From Pseudarthrobacter sp. C4D7 (GTDB lineage: Bacteria > Actinomycetota > Actinomycetes > Actinomycetales > Micrococcaceae): a stretch of DNA of 64,000 bases. The stretch spans positions 24,556-88,555 of the forward strand of contig NZ_JABFMW010000017.1 in the NCBI RefSeq assembly GCF_013359725.1, given 5' to 3'. The stretch's first letter is position 1, and each line of letters starts with the position of its first letter. Positions 55,094 through 63,481 of this stretch are shown here, piece by piece. The notes below the pieces were generated by a model that was given only the letters and a program-made list of their open reading frames with translations, was not told where the DNA came from and searched no databases. The position numbers and the translations under genes were made by a program.

Positions 55094-56770
55094 CTAGTGC
55101 GTCAGGCTCTTGGAACCCTCGGCTGCTTCTACTGCCTCGTGGCCGTGGCCGTGGGCTGCCTCCAGCTCAGCGGGCGTAGCCGGGGCAACGCGGTCTTCGA
55201 AGAACCAGCGGGAGAGGAGCGCGCGGCGCTTTTCCTTGCTGGTCACGACGCCGTGCTCGTTGGGTACGGCCGGGATGACCTGCGGCGACTCGAAGCCAAC
55301 CAGCTTGTAGCGCTTGTACTCGTCCAGCGGGGCGTGGACCTCGATGAACTCGCCGTGCGGGAGCCTGACGATCCGGCCGGTTTCGCGGCCGTGCAGGGCG
55401 ATCTCGCGGTCCTTGCGCTGCAGGGCCAGGGCGACCCGCTTGGCGACGATGAATCCGATGATCGGACCAACGAAGAACAGGGCGCGGAGCCAATAGGTTA
55501 CGTCGTTCAGGGACACATGGAAGTGCGTCGCAATGAGGTCGGAACCGGCAGCTGCCCACATGACGCAGTACCAGACGAAACCGGCAACGCCGATACCGGT
55601 ACGGGTCGGAGCGTTCCTCGGGCGGTCCAGGACGTGGTGCTCACGGTCGTCCTTGGTGACCCAGCGTTCGATCCACGGGTAGGTGAACATCACGGTGAAC
55701 AGGATCCCGGCCGGGACCAGCGCCGGAAGCAGCACGTTGAACGTGAAGACGTGGCCGAAGAAGATCTGCTCCACGTGCCAGTTGCCCAGAGTGCCAGGCA
55801 TGAGGCGGAGCGCACCGTCAACGAAGCCGATGTACCAGTCAGGCTGGGTACCAGCGGACACCGGGGAGGGATCGTAGGGGCCGTAGTTCCAGATCGGGTT
55901 GATGGTGAAGAACGCCGCCATCAGGGCGATCACGCCGAAGACGATGAAGAAGAATCCACCGGCCTTCGCAGCGTAGACCGGGCCCAGGGGGTAGCCGACA
56001 ACGTTGTTGTCATTGCGTCCGGGGCCGGGGTACTGCGTGTGCTTGTGCACAACCACCATGAAGAGGTGCAGCACGATCATCAGCAGGATCAGGGCAGGCA
56101 CCAGGAGGATGTGCAGCATGTAGAGACGGCTGATAATGGCCGTCCCCGGGAACTCGCCGCCGAAGAGGAAGAACGAGATGTACGTGCCGATGACCGGGAT
56201 GGACTTGATGACGCCATCGATGATGCGCAGGCCGTTGCCGGAGAGCAGGTCATCGGGAAGCGAGTAGCCGGTGAAGCCGGCGGCCATGGCGAGGATGAGC
56301 AGAACGCTGCCCACCACCCAGTTCATTTCACGTGGACGGCGGAAGGCGCCAGTGAAGAACACCCTGAGCATGTGGACGGCGATGGAGGCCACGAACAGCA
56401 GCGCTGCCCAGTGGTGCACCTGGCGCATGAAGAGCCCGCCGCGGATGTCGAAGGAGATGTTCAGCGAGGAGCTGTACGCCACCGACATTTCCACTCCCTT
56501 GAGCGGAATATAGCCACCGTCGTAGTGGGTCTCCGCCATGGAGGGATCAAAGAAGAACGTCAGGAACGTTCCGGACAGCAGCAGGATAACGAACGAGTAG
56601 AGCGCAACTTCGCCGAACATGAATGACCAGTGGTCGGGGAAGACTTTGCGGCCGAACTCGCGGAGGATCCCAGAGCCGCCAACACGAGAGTCGACAAAGT
56701 CGGTGATCCGGCCTGTCTTGGTTTTGGCGACGAAAGCCGGCTCAGCTGTTGATGTTGCGCTCATGCTCAT
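55094..56770 (-). CDS. qcrB: Cytochrome bc1 complex cytochrome b subunit
   Basis: QcrB is the quinol-oxidising cytochrome b of the bc1-aa3 supercomplex. The 558 residues start with a polar N-terminus, then the b-type core with FPDHWSFMFGEVALYSFVIL, QVHHWAALLFVASIAVHMLR (heme His residues), GYSLPDDLLSGNGLRI, and the Qo motif region around NPIWNYGPYDPSPVS, plus a long C-terminal extension typical of Actinobacteria. The ATG at 56770 has GGGAG four bases from it on the minus strand; the start overlaps the qcrA stop by 29 bases. Last gene of the ctaE-qcrC-qcrA-qcrB series. Confidence 0.95.
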   Translation of the reverse strand: MSMSATSTAEPAFVAKTKTGRITDFVDSRVGGSGILREFGRKVFPDHWSFMFGEVALYSFVILLLSGTFLTFFFDPSMAETHYDGGYIPLKGVEMSVAYSSSLNISFDIRGGLFMRQVHHWAALLFVASIAVHMLRVFFTGAFRRPREMNWVVGSVLLILAMAAGFTGYSLPDDLLSGNGLRIIDGVIKSIPVIGTYISFFLFGGEFPGTAIISRLYMLHILLVPALILLMIVLHLFMVVVHKHTQYPGPGRNDNNVVGYPLGPVYAAKAGGFFFIVFGVIALMAAFFTINPIWNYGPYDPSPVSAGTQPDWYIGFVDGALRLMPGTLGNWHVEQIFFGHVFTFNVLLPALVPAGILFTVMFTYPWIERWVTKDDREHHVLDRPRNAPTRTGIGVAGFVWYCVMWAAAGSDLIATHFHVSLNDVTYWLRALFFVGPIIGFIVAKRVALALQRKDREIALHGRETGRIVRLPHGEFIEVHAPLDEYKRYKLVGFESPQVIPAVPNEHGVVTSKEKRRALLSRWFFEDRVAPATPAELEAAHGHGHEAVEAAEGSKSLTH

Positions 56771-57812
56771 CACGCTCCCAGTAGCTAGGTCCAACGGGTT
56801 CATGGAAGTCGCTTGTAGCGACGAGGTAGCCCTCGTCATCAACTGCGATGGGCAGCTGGGGGAGAGGACGGCTGGCGGGGCCGAAGATCACCTTGCACTC
56901 TTGCGTGAGGTCAAAGGTGGACTGGTGGCACGGGCACAGCAGGTGGTGCGTCTGCTGCTCATACAGAGCAACGGGGCAGCCAACGTGGGTGCAGATCTTC
57001 GAGTAGGCAACGATTCCGTTGTAGCCCCACTCTTCGCGGCCCTTGGAAGGGTTCAGTGAAGCGGGATCGAGGCGCATGAGCAGCACGACGGACTTTGCCT
57101 TCTCGTTGAGCTTGCCCTCTTCCAGCTCGTTCAGGCCTTCAGGGATCACATGGAAAGCCGAACCAATGGTGACGTCCGAGGCCTTGATGGGGGTTCCATC
57201 GGGGTCGCGGGTCAGGCGCTTGCGCTTGCCGTCCTGGGGAGCCCACATGGTGTGTGCAAGCTTGTCGTCAGGACGGGGTCCGAGGTCACCGAAGATGGCG
57301 ACGGCGGGAAGCGGGGCCAGAGCCACGGCACCCAGGAGGGTGTTGCGGATCAGCGGGCGGCGCTTGATGCCGGTTTCTTCCACGATGTCGTCAACGATGC
57401 GGACGGCTGCCTGGCGGTCCTCTTCGTAGCGGATGGCGTGGCGTTCTTCGGATACTTCGTGGTCGGGCATCAGGGCCTTGGCCCAGTGCACGATGCCGGT
57501 ACCGATACCCAGCATGGCGAAGGCAGTGCCGACGCCAAGCAGGGCGTTCTGGAGCCGAATGGTGGCGATGCTGGAGTCATCACCCAGATCAATGGCGAAG
57601 TACGCCACCAGGAAGATCAGGGTTCCAACAACAGAGATGCCAAATAGTAAGGCGACCTGCCGTTCTGCCCGCTTTGCGGCCTTCGGGTCCGTGTCAGCCA
57701 GGCGCAAACGATGCGGGGGAATTCCAGGATCCTGGAACTTCTCCACCTCATTCTGACCAGCCGTAGCTACGGTGCCCGAGTGGTTCGGACTGCCGTCACT
57801 ATGGTTGCCCAT
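56742..57812 (-). CDS. qcrA: Cytochrome bc1 complex Rieske iron-sulfur subunit
   Basis: QcrA transfers electrons from quinol to the QcrC hemes through a 2Fe-2S cluster. The 356-residue product is the long actinobacterial form with three membrane helices in its N-terminal half and the Rieske fold at the C-terminus: CTHVGC and CPCHQSTFDL provide the Cys/His ligands. ATG at 57812 is preceded by GAAGGATGAGG; an in-frame ATG at 57824 is less well spaced. A CCCGGC/GCCGGG hairpin (57836-57851) lies in the 97-base gap after qcrC and may tune expression. Confidence 0.95.
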   Translation of the reverse strand: MGNHSDGSPNHSGTVATAGQNEVEKFQDPGIPPHRLRLADTDPKAAKRAERQVALLFGISVVGTLIFLVAYFAIDLGDDSSIATIRLQNALLGVGTAFAMLGIGTGIVHWAKALMPDHEVSEERHAIRYEEDRQAAVRIVDDIVEETGIKRRPLIRNTLLGAVALAPLPAVAIFGDLGPRPDDKLAHTMWAPQDGKRKRLTRDPDGTPIKASDVTIGSAFHVIPEGLNELEEGKLNEKAKSVVLLMRLDPASLNPSKGREEWGYNGIVAYSKICTHVGCPVALYEQQTHHLLCPCHQSTFDLTQECKVIFGPASRPLPQLPIAVDDEGYLVATSDFHEPVGPSYWERDEHERNINS

Positions 57813-57909
57813 AATTCGCCTCATCCTTCTCTCGTCCCGGCTGTCGCCGGGTTAGTTTCTAATTTCAAGCTGCTGACTGGCAGCAGAAGTTGTACGGTCC
57901 TGCGGAAAC

Positions 57910-58698
57910 TCAGGAGGTTCTGGACGTGAGCCAGATGGTGAAGGCGATGATGACGCCAAGACCGGCAACCCAGACAAACAGGCCTTCAGCAACCGGACCC
58001 AGTGATCCGAGGTCGGCACCGCCCGGCGAACCGGTGGTCTCGATCTGCTTCAGGAACGTGATGATGTCCTTCTTGCCTTCAGGGGTGATGTTGGCGTCGT
58101 TGAAGACCGGCATGTTCTGCGGACCCGTGGCCATGGCCTCGTAGATGTGCTTGCCGGAGACATCGGCCAGGGCGGGGGCGAACTTACCCCGGGTCAGGGC
58201 GCCACCGGCAGCGGCGGCGTTGTGGCACATGGCGCAGTTGGTGCGGAAGAGCTCGCCGCCGGCAGCTGCATCGCCGCCGCCGTTTGTCAGGTCTTCTGCA
58301 GGGATTGCCGGGCCGGGTCCCAGGGAGGCGACGTAGGCTGCAAGCTGGTGGGTCTGCTCGTCGTTGAACTGGACGGGCTTCTTCATAGCCTGGGGGCCGT
58401 TCATCTGCATCGGCATGCGGCCGGTACCCACCTGGAAGTCAACAGCGGCTGCGCCGACACCAACCAGCGACGGGCCGTCCTTGGAACCGCTGGCACCCAT
58501 GCCGTGGCAGGTGGCGCAGTTGGCGGCGAAGAGCTTGCCGCCCTCCTCGGTGTCGCTCGCACTGAACGTGGTGGTGGAAGCCTTGGCCTGGTTGACGGTG
58601 GTTGCCACGGCGTACAGCCCACCCGTGACGAGGAGCCCCATCAGAAGCAGCGCTATTGCTGCAAGTGGGTGACGCCGCTTTTGTGAGAGTGCCTTCAC
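57910..58698 (-). CDS. qcrC: Cytochrome bc1 complex diheme cytochrome c subunit
   Basis: QcrC replaces a soluble cytochrome c in Actinobacteria, passing electrons from the Rieske centre to CuA of CtaC. The 262 residues have an N-terminal signal/anchor helix (HPLAAIALLLMGLLVTGGLY), two heme c sites, CATCHGMG (near residue 61) and CAMCHNAA (near residue 158), each with a downstream Met ligand, and a C-terminal membrane helix (GLFVWVAGLGVIIAFTIWL). GTG at 58698 with AAAGGAA upstream. It lies 86 bases after ctaE. Confidence 0.95.
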   Translation of the reverse strand: MKALSQKRRHPLAAIALLLMGLLVTGGLYAVATTVNQAKASTTTFSASDTEEGGKLFAANCATCHGMGASGSKDGPSLVGVGAAAVDFQVGTGRMPMQMNGPQAMKKPVQFNDEQTHQLAAYVASLGPGPAIPAEDLTNGGGDAAAGGELFRTNCAMCHNAAAAGGALTRGKFAPALADVSGKHIYEAMATGPQNMPVFNDANITPEGKKDIITFLKQIETTGSPGGADLGSLGPVAEGLFVWVAGLGVIIAFTIWLTSRTS

Positions 58699-58760
58699 GT
58701 GGTGGTTCCTTTATTCGATCCTGCGCCGGCTCCGGGAGCCGCTACCTGAAATTCTGCCTC

Positions 58761-58772
58761 TTGTAGAAAAAG
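58761..58772. repeat. 12-bp inverted repeat partner flanking ctaE (downstream copy)
   Basis: TTGTAGAAAAAG lies between ctaE and qcrC; its exact complement is at 59482-59493 upstream of the ctaE promoter. A 12-base A/T-rich match in this GC-rich DNA is unusual and could be a shared protein site. Confidence 0.5.
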
Positions 58773-58784
58773 AATCAAAGCTGG

Positions 58785-59423
58785 CTACTTGAGTACGTAG
58801 ATGACCAGGAAGAGGCCGATCCACACGACGTCAACGAAGTGCCAGTAGTAAGACGTGACGATGGCGGACGTTGCTTCAAAGTGTCCGAACTTCTTCGCTG
58901 CGAAGGACCGTCCCATGATGAGCAGGAAGGCGATCAGGCCGCCGATGACGTGCAGGCCGTGGAAGCCGGTGGTCATGTAGAAGGCCGAGCCGTATGCGTT
59001 GGAGGAGAGCGAGACGTGCTCGGAGACCAGCATGGCGTACTCGGTGGTCTGGCCGGCAACGAAGAACGCGCCCATGAGGAACGTCAGGGTGAACCATTCG
59101 TTCATTCCCCAGCGGGCGAACTGCAGTGCACCTCCGGTGCGCCGCGGCTGCAGCCGCTCTGCGGCGAAGACGCCCATCTGGCAAGTGAAGGAACTGGCCA
59201 CGAGGACGATCGTGTTGACGAGCGCAAAGGGGAAGTTGAGCTTGGCTGTCTCTTCCGCCCACATCTGTCCGCTGGTGGAGCGCAGAGTGAAGTACATGGC
59301 GAAGAGACCGGCGAAGAACATCAACTCACTGGACAGCCAGACAACGGTTCCAACAGAAACCATATTGGGGCGGTTCAGCGTGGGGTGCGCCGGGGTACTG
59401 GGGGCATGGGTCGCAGATGTCAC
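58785..59423 (-). CDS. ctaE: Cytochrome c oxidase subunit III
   Basis: Subunit III stabilises the aa3 oxidase core. The 212-residue product has five hydrophobic helices, with [60 protein letters not shown] and [20 protein letters not shown], matching the short actinobacterial form. GTG at 59423 is taken as the start because CATAAT ends six bases upstream on the minus strand and no Shine-Dalgarno exists; the frame extends to 59459 without a better start. It leads the ctaE-qcrC-qcrA-qcrB operon and is divergent from trpD. Confidence 0.94.
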   Translation of the reverse strand: MTSATHAPSTPAHPTLNRPNMVSVGTVVWLSSELMFFAGLFAMYFTLRSTSGQMWAEETAKLNFPFALVNTIVLVASSFTCQMGVFAAERLQPRRTGGALQFARWGMNEWFTLTFLMGAFFVAGQTTEYAMLVSEHVSLSSNAYGSAFYMTTGFHGLHVIGGLIAFLLIMGRSFAAKKFGHFEATSAIVTSYYWHFVDVVWIGLFLVIYVLK

Positions 59424-59425
59424 AT

Positions 59426-59459
59426 AGACATTATGTCTGTAAAAGTCCGTGCTGCCCAA
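59426..59459 (-). promoter_or_regulatory. ctaE promoter with palindrome over the -10 box
   Basis: On the minus strand TTGGGC (59459-59454) and CATAAT (59435-59430) are 18 bases apart, and CATAAT ends six bases before the GTG, predicting a leaderless mRNA. AGACAT-T-ATGTCT (59426-59438) is an inverted repeat centred on the -10 box, a possible operator. Confidence 0.55.
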
Positions 59460-59481
59460 CGCAAACCGCCTTTTCGAAGGA

Positions 59482-59493
59482 CTTTTTCTACAA
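59482..59493. repeat. 12-bp inverted repeat partner flanking ctaE (upstream copy)
   Basis: CTTTTTCTACAA is the exact complement of 58761-58772. It is about 23 bases upstream of the ctaE -35 box, where an activator or UP-type element could act. Confidence 0.5.
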
Positions 59494-59534
59494 AGACGCG
59501 AAATTGCCGGGAAAAGTTCCCGCCACCGTTCACA

Positions 59535-59565
59535 TTGGTCAGTGGCCGCCGTCGGTCGATAGCAT
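59535..59565 (+). promoter_or_regulatory. Candidate trpD promoter
   Basis: TTGGTC (59535-59540) and TAGCAT (59560-59565) are 19 bases apart; TAGCAT ends six bases before the GTG of trpD and no Shine-Dalgarno is present. This again suggests a leaderless start. Confidence 0.45.
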
Positions 59566-59571
59566 CAGCAC

Positions 59572-60627
59572 GTGACTTCTCAGGCAACGACAACGTCCGG
59601 CAACACCTGGCCCCGGTTGATCTCGGCCCTCATCAAGGGCCAGGACCTCACTGCGGAGAACACCTCCTGGGCCATGGACACCATCATGTCCGGCGAAGCC
59701 ACCCCTGCGCAGATCGCCGGCTTCCTGGTGGCGCTCAGCGCCAAGGGTGAGACGGTGGATGAGCTCTCCGGCCTGGTCGAGGCGATGCTGGCCCACGCCA
59801 ACCCCGTCACTATTTCCGGAGAAAAGCTGGACATTGTTGGAACCGGGGGTGACCAACTTAACACCATCAATATCTCCACCATGGCTGCTTTGGTGGCCGC
59901 CGGAGCCGGCGCGAAAGTGGTCAAGCACGGCAACCGGGCGTCGTCGTCGTCGTCCGGCTCCGCCGACGTACTCGAAGCCCTTGGTGTCCGCCTTGACCTG
60001 CCGATCTCCCGGGTGGCACGCAACGCCGAAGAAGCGGGCATCACGTTCTGCTTCGCCCAGGTGTTCCACCCGTCGTTCCGGCATACTGCCGTGCCCCGGC
60101 GGGAACTTGCTGTACCAACTGCATTCAATTTCCTGGGGCCCCTGACCAATCCTGCCAATGTGCAGGCCTCCGCGGTGGGTGTTGCGAATGCGCGGATGGC
60201 GCCGCTCGTAGCCGGCGTCCTGGCCCGCCGGGGGAGCAGGGGCCTGGTCTTCCGTGGCAATGACGGCCTGGATGAGCTCACCACCACGGGGCCTTCCACC
60301 GTGTGGGAGATCCGGAACGGAGCGGTGGATGAGATTGATTTCTCCCCACAGGAGCTGGGTATGGATTTGGCCACCGTTGAACAACTGCGTGGTGGTGACG
60401 CGGCGGCCAACGCGGGTGTGGTCCGCGATGTCCTTGCCGGCAGTGAAGGCCCCGCCCGGGATGCTGTCCTGCTCAACGCTGCGGCGGGCCTGGTTGCATT
60501 CGACCTTGACGCGGAAGGTCCGTTCCTGCAGCGGATGCAGGACGCCTTTGCCCGCGCCGCCCAGTCGATCGACTCCGGTGCTGCCTCTGCCGTGCTGGAC
60601 CGCTGGGTGTCCCTCTCCCGGGCCTAA
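59572..60627 (+). CDS. trpD: Anthranilate phosphoribosyltransferase
   Basis: TrpD joins anthranilate and phosphoribosyl pyrophosphate, the second step of tryptophan synthesis. The 351 residues have the N-terminal helical domain with [15 protein letters not shown], the PRPP-binding [13 protein letters not shown] (90-102), [21 protein letters not shown], and the anthranilate-site segments [13 protein letters not shown] and [15 protein letters not shown] at 59572. It stands apart from other trp genes, divergent from ctaE, as often seen in Actinobacteria. The part from base 59888 on is repeated in tandem 1633 bases downstream. Confidence 0.95.
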   Translation: MTSQATTTSGNTWPRLISALIKGQDLTAENTSWAMDTIMSGEATPAQIAGFLVALSAKGETVDELSGLVEAMLAHANPVTISGEKLDIVGTGGDQLNTINISTMAALVAAGAGAKVVKHGNRASSSSSGSADVLEALGVRLDLPISRVARNAEEAGITFCFAQVFHPSFRHTAVPRRELAVPTAFNFLGPLTNPANVQASAVGVANARMAPLVAGVLARRGSRGLVFRGNDGLDELTTTGPSTVWEIRNGAVDEIDFSPQELGMDLATVEQLRGGDAAANAGVVRDVLAGSEGPARDAVLLNAAAGLVAFDLDAEGPFLQRMQDAFARAAQSIDSGAASAVLDRWVSLSRA

Positions 60628-60647
60628 GCGCGGGCGGGGGAGTCGCT

Positions 60648-60929
60648 CTACTGTTCGAACCCCAAGGAGAAGGCCGCGTCCAGGTCGTGCTGTGAGTACG
60701 CCCGGAATGCGATGTGGGTGGTGGTGTGCACCACTGCCGGAACCTTCGAGAGCCGGTCTGCGATCACATCCGCCAGGTCTTCATGCCGGCGGACCCTGGC
60801 CACGGCAATCAGGTCCCACTCTCCGGTGACCGAATACACCTCGCTGATGCCTTCAATGGCCGAAATCTCCTCCGCCGTCTCCGGAATGCGTGCGGCGTCG
60901 GTCTTGATCAGAACAAATGCGGTAACCAC
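60648..60929 (-). CDS. Lrp/AsnC-type ligand-binding (RAM) domain protein, copy 1
   Basis: A 93-residue stand-alone RAM domain: VTAFVLIKTDAARIPETAEE, then SEVYSVTGEWDLIAVARVRR and VHTTTHIAFRAYSQHDLD. These are the effector-binding folds of Lrp/AsnC regulators, here without a helix-turn-helix. Such proteins may bind amino acids and modulate full-length Lrp partners; the ligand is unknown. GTG at 60929 with GAAGGGG upstream. It converges on trpD with a 20-base gap, and a second identical copy is at 62281-62562. Confidence 0.85.
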   Translation of the reverse strand: MVTAFVLIKTDAARIPETAEEISAIEGISEVYSVTGEWDLIAVARVRRHEDLADVIADRLSKVPAVVHTTTHIAFRAYSQHDLDAAFSLGFEQ

Positions 60930-61049
60930 GCGTGGACCCCTTCAATCGGTGCCGCCGCAGCAAGGCACGGCAGGTTCTTGTCTGCAGCCAGCCTATTACA
61001 CAGGTGCCGTTTCCCGGCGGTCAGGCCGAAGCCATCCGCCTGCTGGTTC

Positions 61050-61460
61050 CTACCGTGCTCGCTTGGAGCGGAGCCGGCCAGCCACGGCCACAAGTGTCCG
61101 GTAGCCCACCAGGAATACGGCCAGGGCAATCGTGGCCACAATGATAAAAGGGAGGACAACCGACTGGCCGGTCAGGGCCCGGAGGATCATGCCGCCAACC
61201 AGGCTGGCCACCCACACTGGAATGCCCGCCTTGGTGATGGAGAAGGGACTGCGCCAGGCGCGGGCCGCGACCCATCCAGCGGCCGCGCCGGCGAGAAACG
61301 GCCATGCGGTCAGGAGCACGCCGAAGATGGGCTCTTCACGGTGGTGCGCATCACGGCCGATCGCGGCGAAGACCAGGATCAGCACCACGTCAGCCGCTGC
61401 CGCCACCAGGGCTGCGCGTGCCGGAGAGGCCTGTGCAGGCTTGGTTTTCAGGGAACTCAT
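61050..61460 (-). CDS. DUF3054 membrane protein, copy 1
   Basis: A 136-residue membrane protein of the DUF3054 family, common in Actinobacteria, of unknown function. Four hydrophobic segments are seen, from AALVAAAADVVLILVFAAIG through FVLPFII-type helices (VVLPFIIVATIALAVFLVG), with a conserved RDAHHREE between the first two. ATG at 61460 has TAAGCT seven bases upstream and no Shine-Dalgarno. In this copy the upstream DNA beyond 61520 is the fused trpD fragment instead of the original neighbour. Confidence 0.85.
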   Translation of the reverse strand: MSSLKTKPAQASPARAALVAAAADVVLILVFAAIGRDAHHREEPIFGVLLTAWPFLAGAAAGWVAARAWRSPFSITKAGIPVWVASLVGGMILRALTGQSVVLPFIIVATIALAVFLVGYRTLVAVAGRLRSKRAR

Positions 61461-61467
61461 GACTTCG

Positions 61468-61473
61468 AGCTTA
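61468..61473 (-). promoter_or_regulatory. Candidate -10 box of DUF3054 gene, copy 1
   Basis: TAAGCT on the minus strand, seven bases before the ATG at 61460. Upstream DNA is original for only 47 bases before the duplication junction, so a distal element could be missing. Confidence 0.35.
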
Positions 61474-61520
61474 GCTGCCGACGCTGGGAACCCTTGCCGG
61501 TGCTACCGGCATCCGGGCCG

Positions 61521-62260
61521 CTTTGGTGGCCGCCGGAGCCGGCGCGAAAGTGGTCAAGCACGGCAACCGGGCGTCGTCGTCGTCGTCCGGCTCCGCCGAC
61601 GTACTCGAAGCCCTTGGTGTCCGCCTTGACCTGCCGATCTCCCGGGTGGCACGCAACGCCGAAGAAGCGGGCATCACGTTCTGCTTCGCCCAGGTGTTCC
61701 ACCCGTCGTTCCGGCATACTGCCGTGCCCCGGCGGGAACTTGCTGTACCAACTGCATTCAATTTCCTGGGGCCCCTGACCAATCCTGCCAATGTGCAGGC
61801 CTCCGCGGTGGGTGTTGCGAATGCGCGGATGGCGCCGCTCGTAGCCGGCGTCCTGGCCCGCCGGGGGAGCAGGGGCCTGGTCTTCCGTGGCAATGACGGC
61901 CTGGATGAGCTCACCACCACGGGGCCTTCCACCGTGTGGGAGATCCGGAACGGAGCGGTGGATGAGATTGATTTCTCCCCACAGGAGCTGGGTATGGATT
62001 TGGCCACCGTTGAACAACTGCGTGGTGGTGACGCGGCGGCCAACGCGGGTGTGGTCCGCGATGTCCTTGCCGGCAGTGAAGGCCCCGCCCGGGATGCTGT
62101 CCTGCTCAACGCTGCGGCGGGCCTGGTTGCATTCGACCTTGACGCGGAAGGTCCGTTCCTGCAGCGGATGCAGGACGCCTTTGCCCGCGCCGCCCAGTCG
62201 ATCGACTCCGGTGCTGCCTCTGCCGTGCTGGACCGCTGGGTGTCCCTCTCCCGGGCCTAA
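61521..62260 (+). pseudogene. 5'-truncated second copy of trpD
   Basis: Created by the tandem duplication: it begins within codon 106 of trpD and reads to the same stop. It lacks the start, the N-terminal helical domain and the PRPP-binding GTGGD motif, so it cannot be an active enzyme. The remaining 245 codons are intact and identical to copy 1, with in-frame TTG and GTG codons near the junction but no promoter or Shine-Dalgarno. The lack of decay means the event is very recent or an assembly artefact. Confidence 0.9.
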
Positions 62261-62280
62261 GCGCGGGCGGGGGAGTCGCT

Positions 62281-62562
62281 CTACTGTTCGAACCCCAAGG
62301 AGAAGGCCGCGTCCAGGTCGTGCTGTGAGTACGCCCGGAATGCGATGTGGGTGGTGGTGTGCACCACTGCCGGAACCTTCGAGAGCCGGTCTGCGATCAC
62401 ATCCGCCAGGTCTTCATGCCGGCGGACCCTGGCCACGGCAATCAGGTCCCACTCTCCGGTGACCGAATACACCTCGCTGATGCCTTCAATGGCCGAAATC
62501 TCCTCCGCCGTCTCCGGAATGCGTGCGGCGTCGGTCTTGATCAGAACAAATGCGGTAACCAC
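62281..62562 (-). CDS. Lrp/AsnC-type ligand-binding (RAM) domain protein, copy 2
   Basis: Identical in protein sequence to the gene at 60648-60929, with the same GTG start and GAAGGGG. All upstream DNA of the original gene back to the DUF3054 promoter is included, so this copy should be expressed as well; gene dosage is doubled. Confidence 0.85.
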   Translation of the reverse strand: MVTAFVLIKTDAARIPETAEEISAIEGISEVYSVTGEWDLIAVARVRRHEDLADVIADRLSKVPAVVHTTTHIAFRAYSQHDLDAAFSLGFEQ

Positions 62563-62682
62563 GCGTGGACCCCTTCAATCGGTGCCGCCGCAGCAAGGCA
62601 CGGCAGGTTCTTGTCTGCAGCCAGCCTATTACACAGGTGCCGTTTCCCGGCGGTCAGGCCGAAGCCATCCGCCTGCTGGTTC

Positions 62683-63093
62683 CTACCGTGCTCGCTTGGA
62701 GCGGAGCCGGCCAGCCACGGCCACAAGTGTCCGGTAGCCCACCAGGAATACGGCCAGGGCAATCGTGGCCACAATGATAAAAGGGAGGACAACCGACTGG
62801 CCGGTCAGGGCCCGGAGGATCATGCCGCCAACCAGGCTGGCCACCCACACTGGAATGCCCGCCTTGGTGATGGAGAAGGGACTGCGCCAGGCGCGGGCCG
62901 CGACCCATCCAGCGGCCGCGCCGGCGAGAAACGGCCATGCGGTCAGGAGCACGCCGAAGATGGGCTCTTCACGGTGGTGCGCATCACGGCCGATCGCGGC
63001 GAAGACCAGGATCAGCACCACGTCAGCCGCTGCCGCCACCAGGGCTGCGCGTGCCGGAGAGGCCTGTGCAGGCTTGGTTTTCAGGGAACTCAT
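62683..63093 (-). CDS. DUF3054 membrane protein, copy 2
   Basis: Identical to the product of 61050-61460. This copy retains the natural upstream flank beyond 63153, so it is probably the one in the ancestral promoter context. Four hydrophobic segments; function unknown. Confidence 0.85.
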   Translation of the reverse strand: MSSLKTKPAQASPARAALVAAAADVVLILVFAAIGRDAHHREEPIFGVLLTAWPFLAGAAAGWVAARAWRSPFSITKAGIPVWVASLVGGMILRALTGQSVVLPFIIVATIALAVFLVGYRTLVAVAGRLRSKRAR

Positions 63094-63100
63094 GACTTCG

Positions 63101-63106
63101 AGCTTA
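63101..63106 (-). promoter_or_regulatory. Candidate -10 box of DUF3054 gene, copy 2
   Basis: TAAGCT seven bases before the ATG at 63093, as in copy 1, but with the original upstream sequence. Confidence 0.35.
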
Positions 63107-63166
63107 GCTGCCGACGCTGGGAACCCTTGCCGGTGCTACCGGCATCCGGGCCGGGGGAGTGGCACC

Positions 63167-63481
63167 TTAGACGGCTTCCTGGAGTTGATGGGCTTCGTGT
63201 CCCGCCATCGCTGCCCCCGTTGCCTGCACTCTGCGGACAAGCCAGCTTGCCTCCCACCGCAGGTGGTATCCGGAGTCCGCCTCCCATTCTATGAGGACAT
63301 CGGTGACCGTGTACGCCAACGCAGTGGCGGGTGCGGAACGGACCGTAACAGGAGCCGGGCGCAGCAGGACAATGGGTTTGCCGGGGGCTTCGCGCAGGGC
63401 CGCCTCCCGCATTTCGGCCCGGCAGCCATGGCACGCGGCAGTGGGATGTGTGCAGGACTGGGGGCGGGGGAGTTCGTGCAT
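63167..63481 (-). CDS. Hypothetical protein with N-terminal C-x6-C-x2-C motif
   Basis: A 104-residue protein I do not recognise. From the ATG at 63481 it starts MHELPRPQSC and has Cys and His clustered at the N-terminus (CTHPTAACHGC), which could bind a metal. The rest reads as a small beta-rich domain (PIVLLRPAPVTVRSAPATAL, YTVTDVLIEWEADSGYHLRW) and a helical tail. The frame is open further upstream but loses protein-like character. It lies just right of the duplication and upstream of DUF3054 on the same strand. Confidence 0.55.
   Translation of the reverse strand: MHELPRPQSCTHPTAACHGCRAEMREAALREAPGKPIVLLRPAPVTVRSAPATALAYTVTDVLIEWEADSGYHLRWEASWLVRRVQATGAAMAGHEAHQLQEAV

Larger units (their letters stand above)
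59888..61520. repeat. Tandem duplication, copy 1 (1633 bp)
   Basis: From 59888 to 61520 the sequence recurs, as far as I compared it without a difference, at 61521-63153 (constant offset 1633). The unit starts inside trpD (codon 106) and ends 60 bases upstream of the DUF3054 gene. The junction has only one shared base (G), so it was not made between long repeats. Confidence 0.92.
61521..63153. repeat. Tandem duplication, copy 2 (1633 bp)
   Basis: Second unit, head to tail with 59888-61520. After 63153 the sequence departs into what must be the original right flank. It holds the trpD fragment and full copies of the RAM-domain and DUF3054 genes. Confidence 0.92.

Noticed and set aside
61523..62260. 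Second functional trpD gene
   Set aside because: It lacks the start, the N-terminal domain and the PRPP-binding GTGGD motif; it is a duplication fragment.
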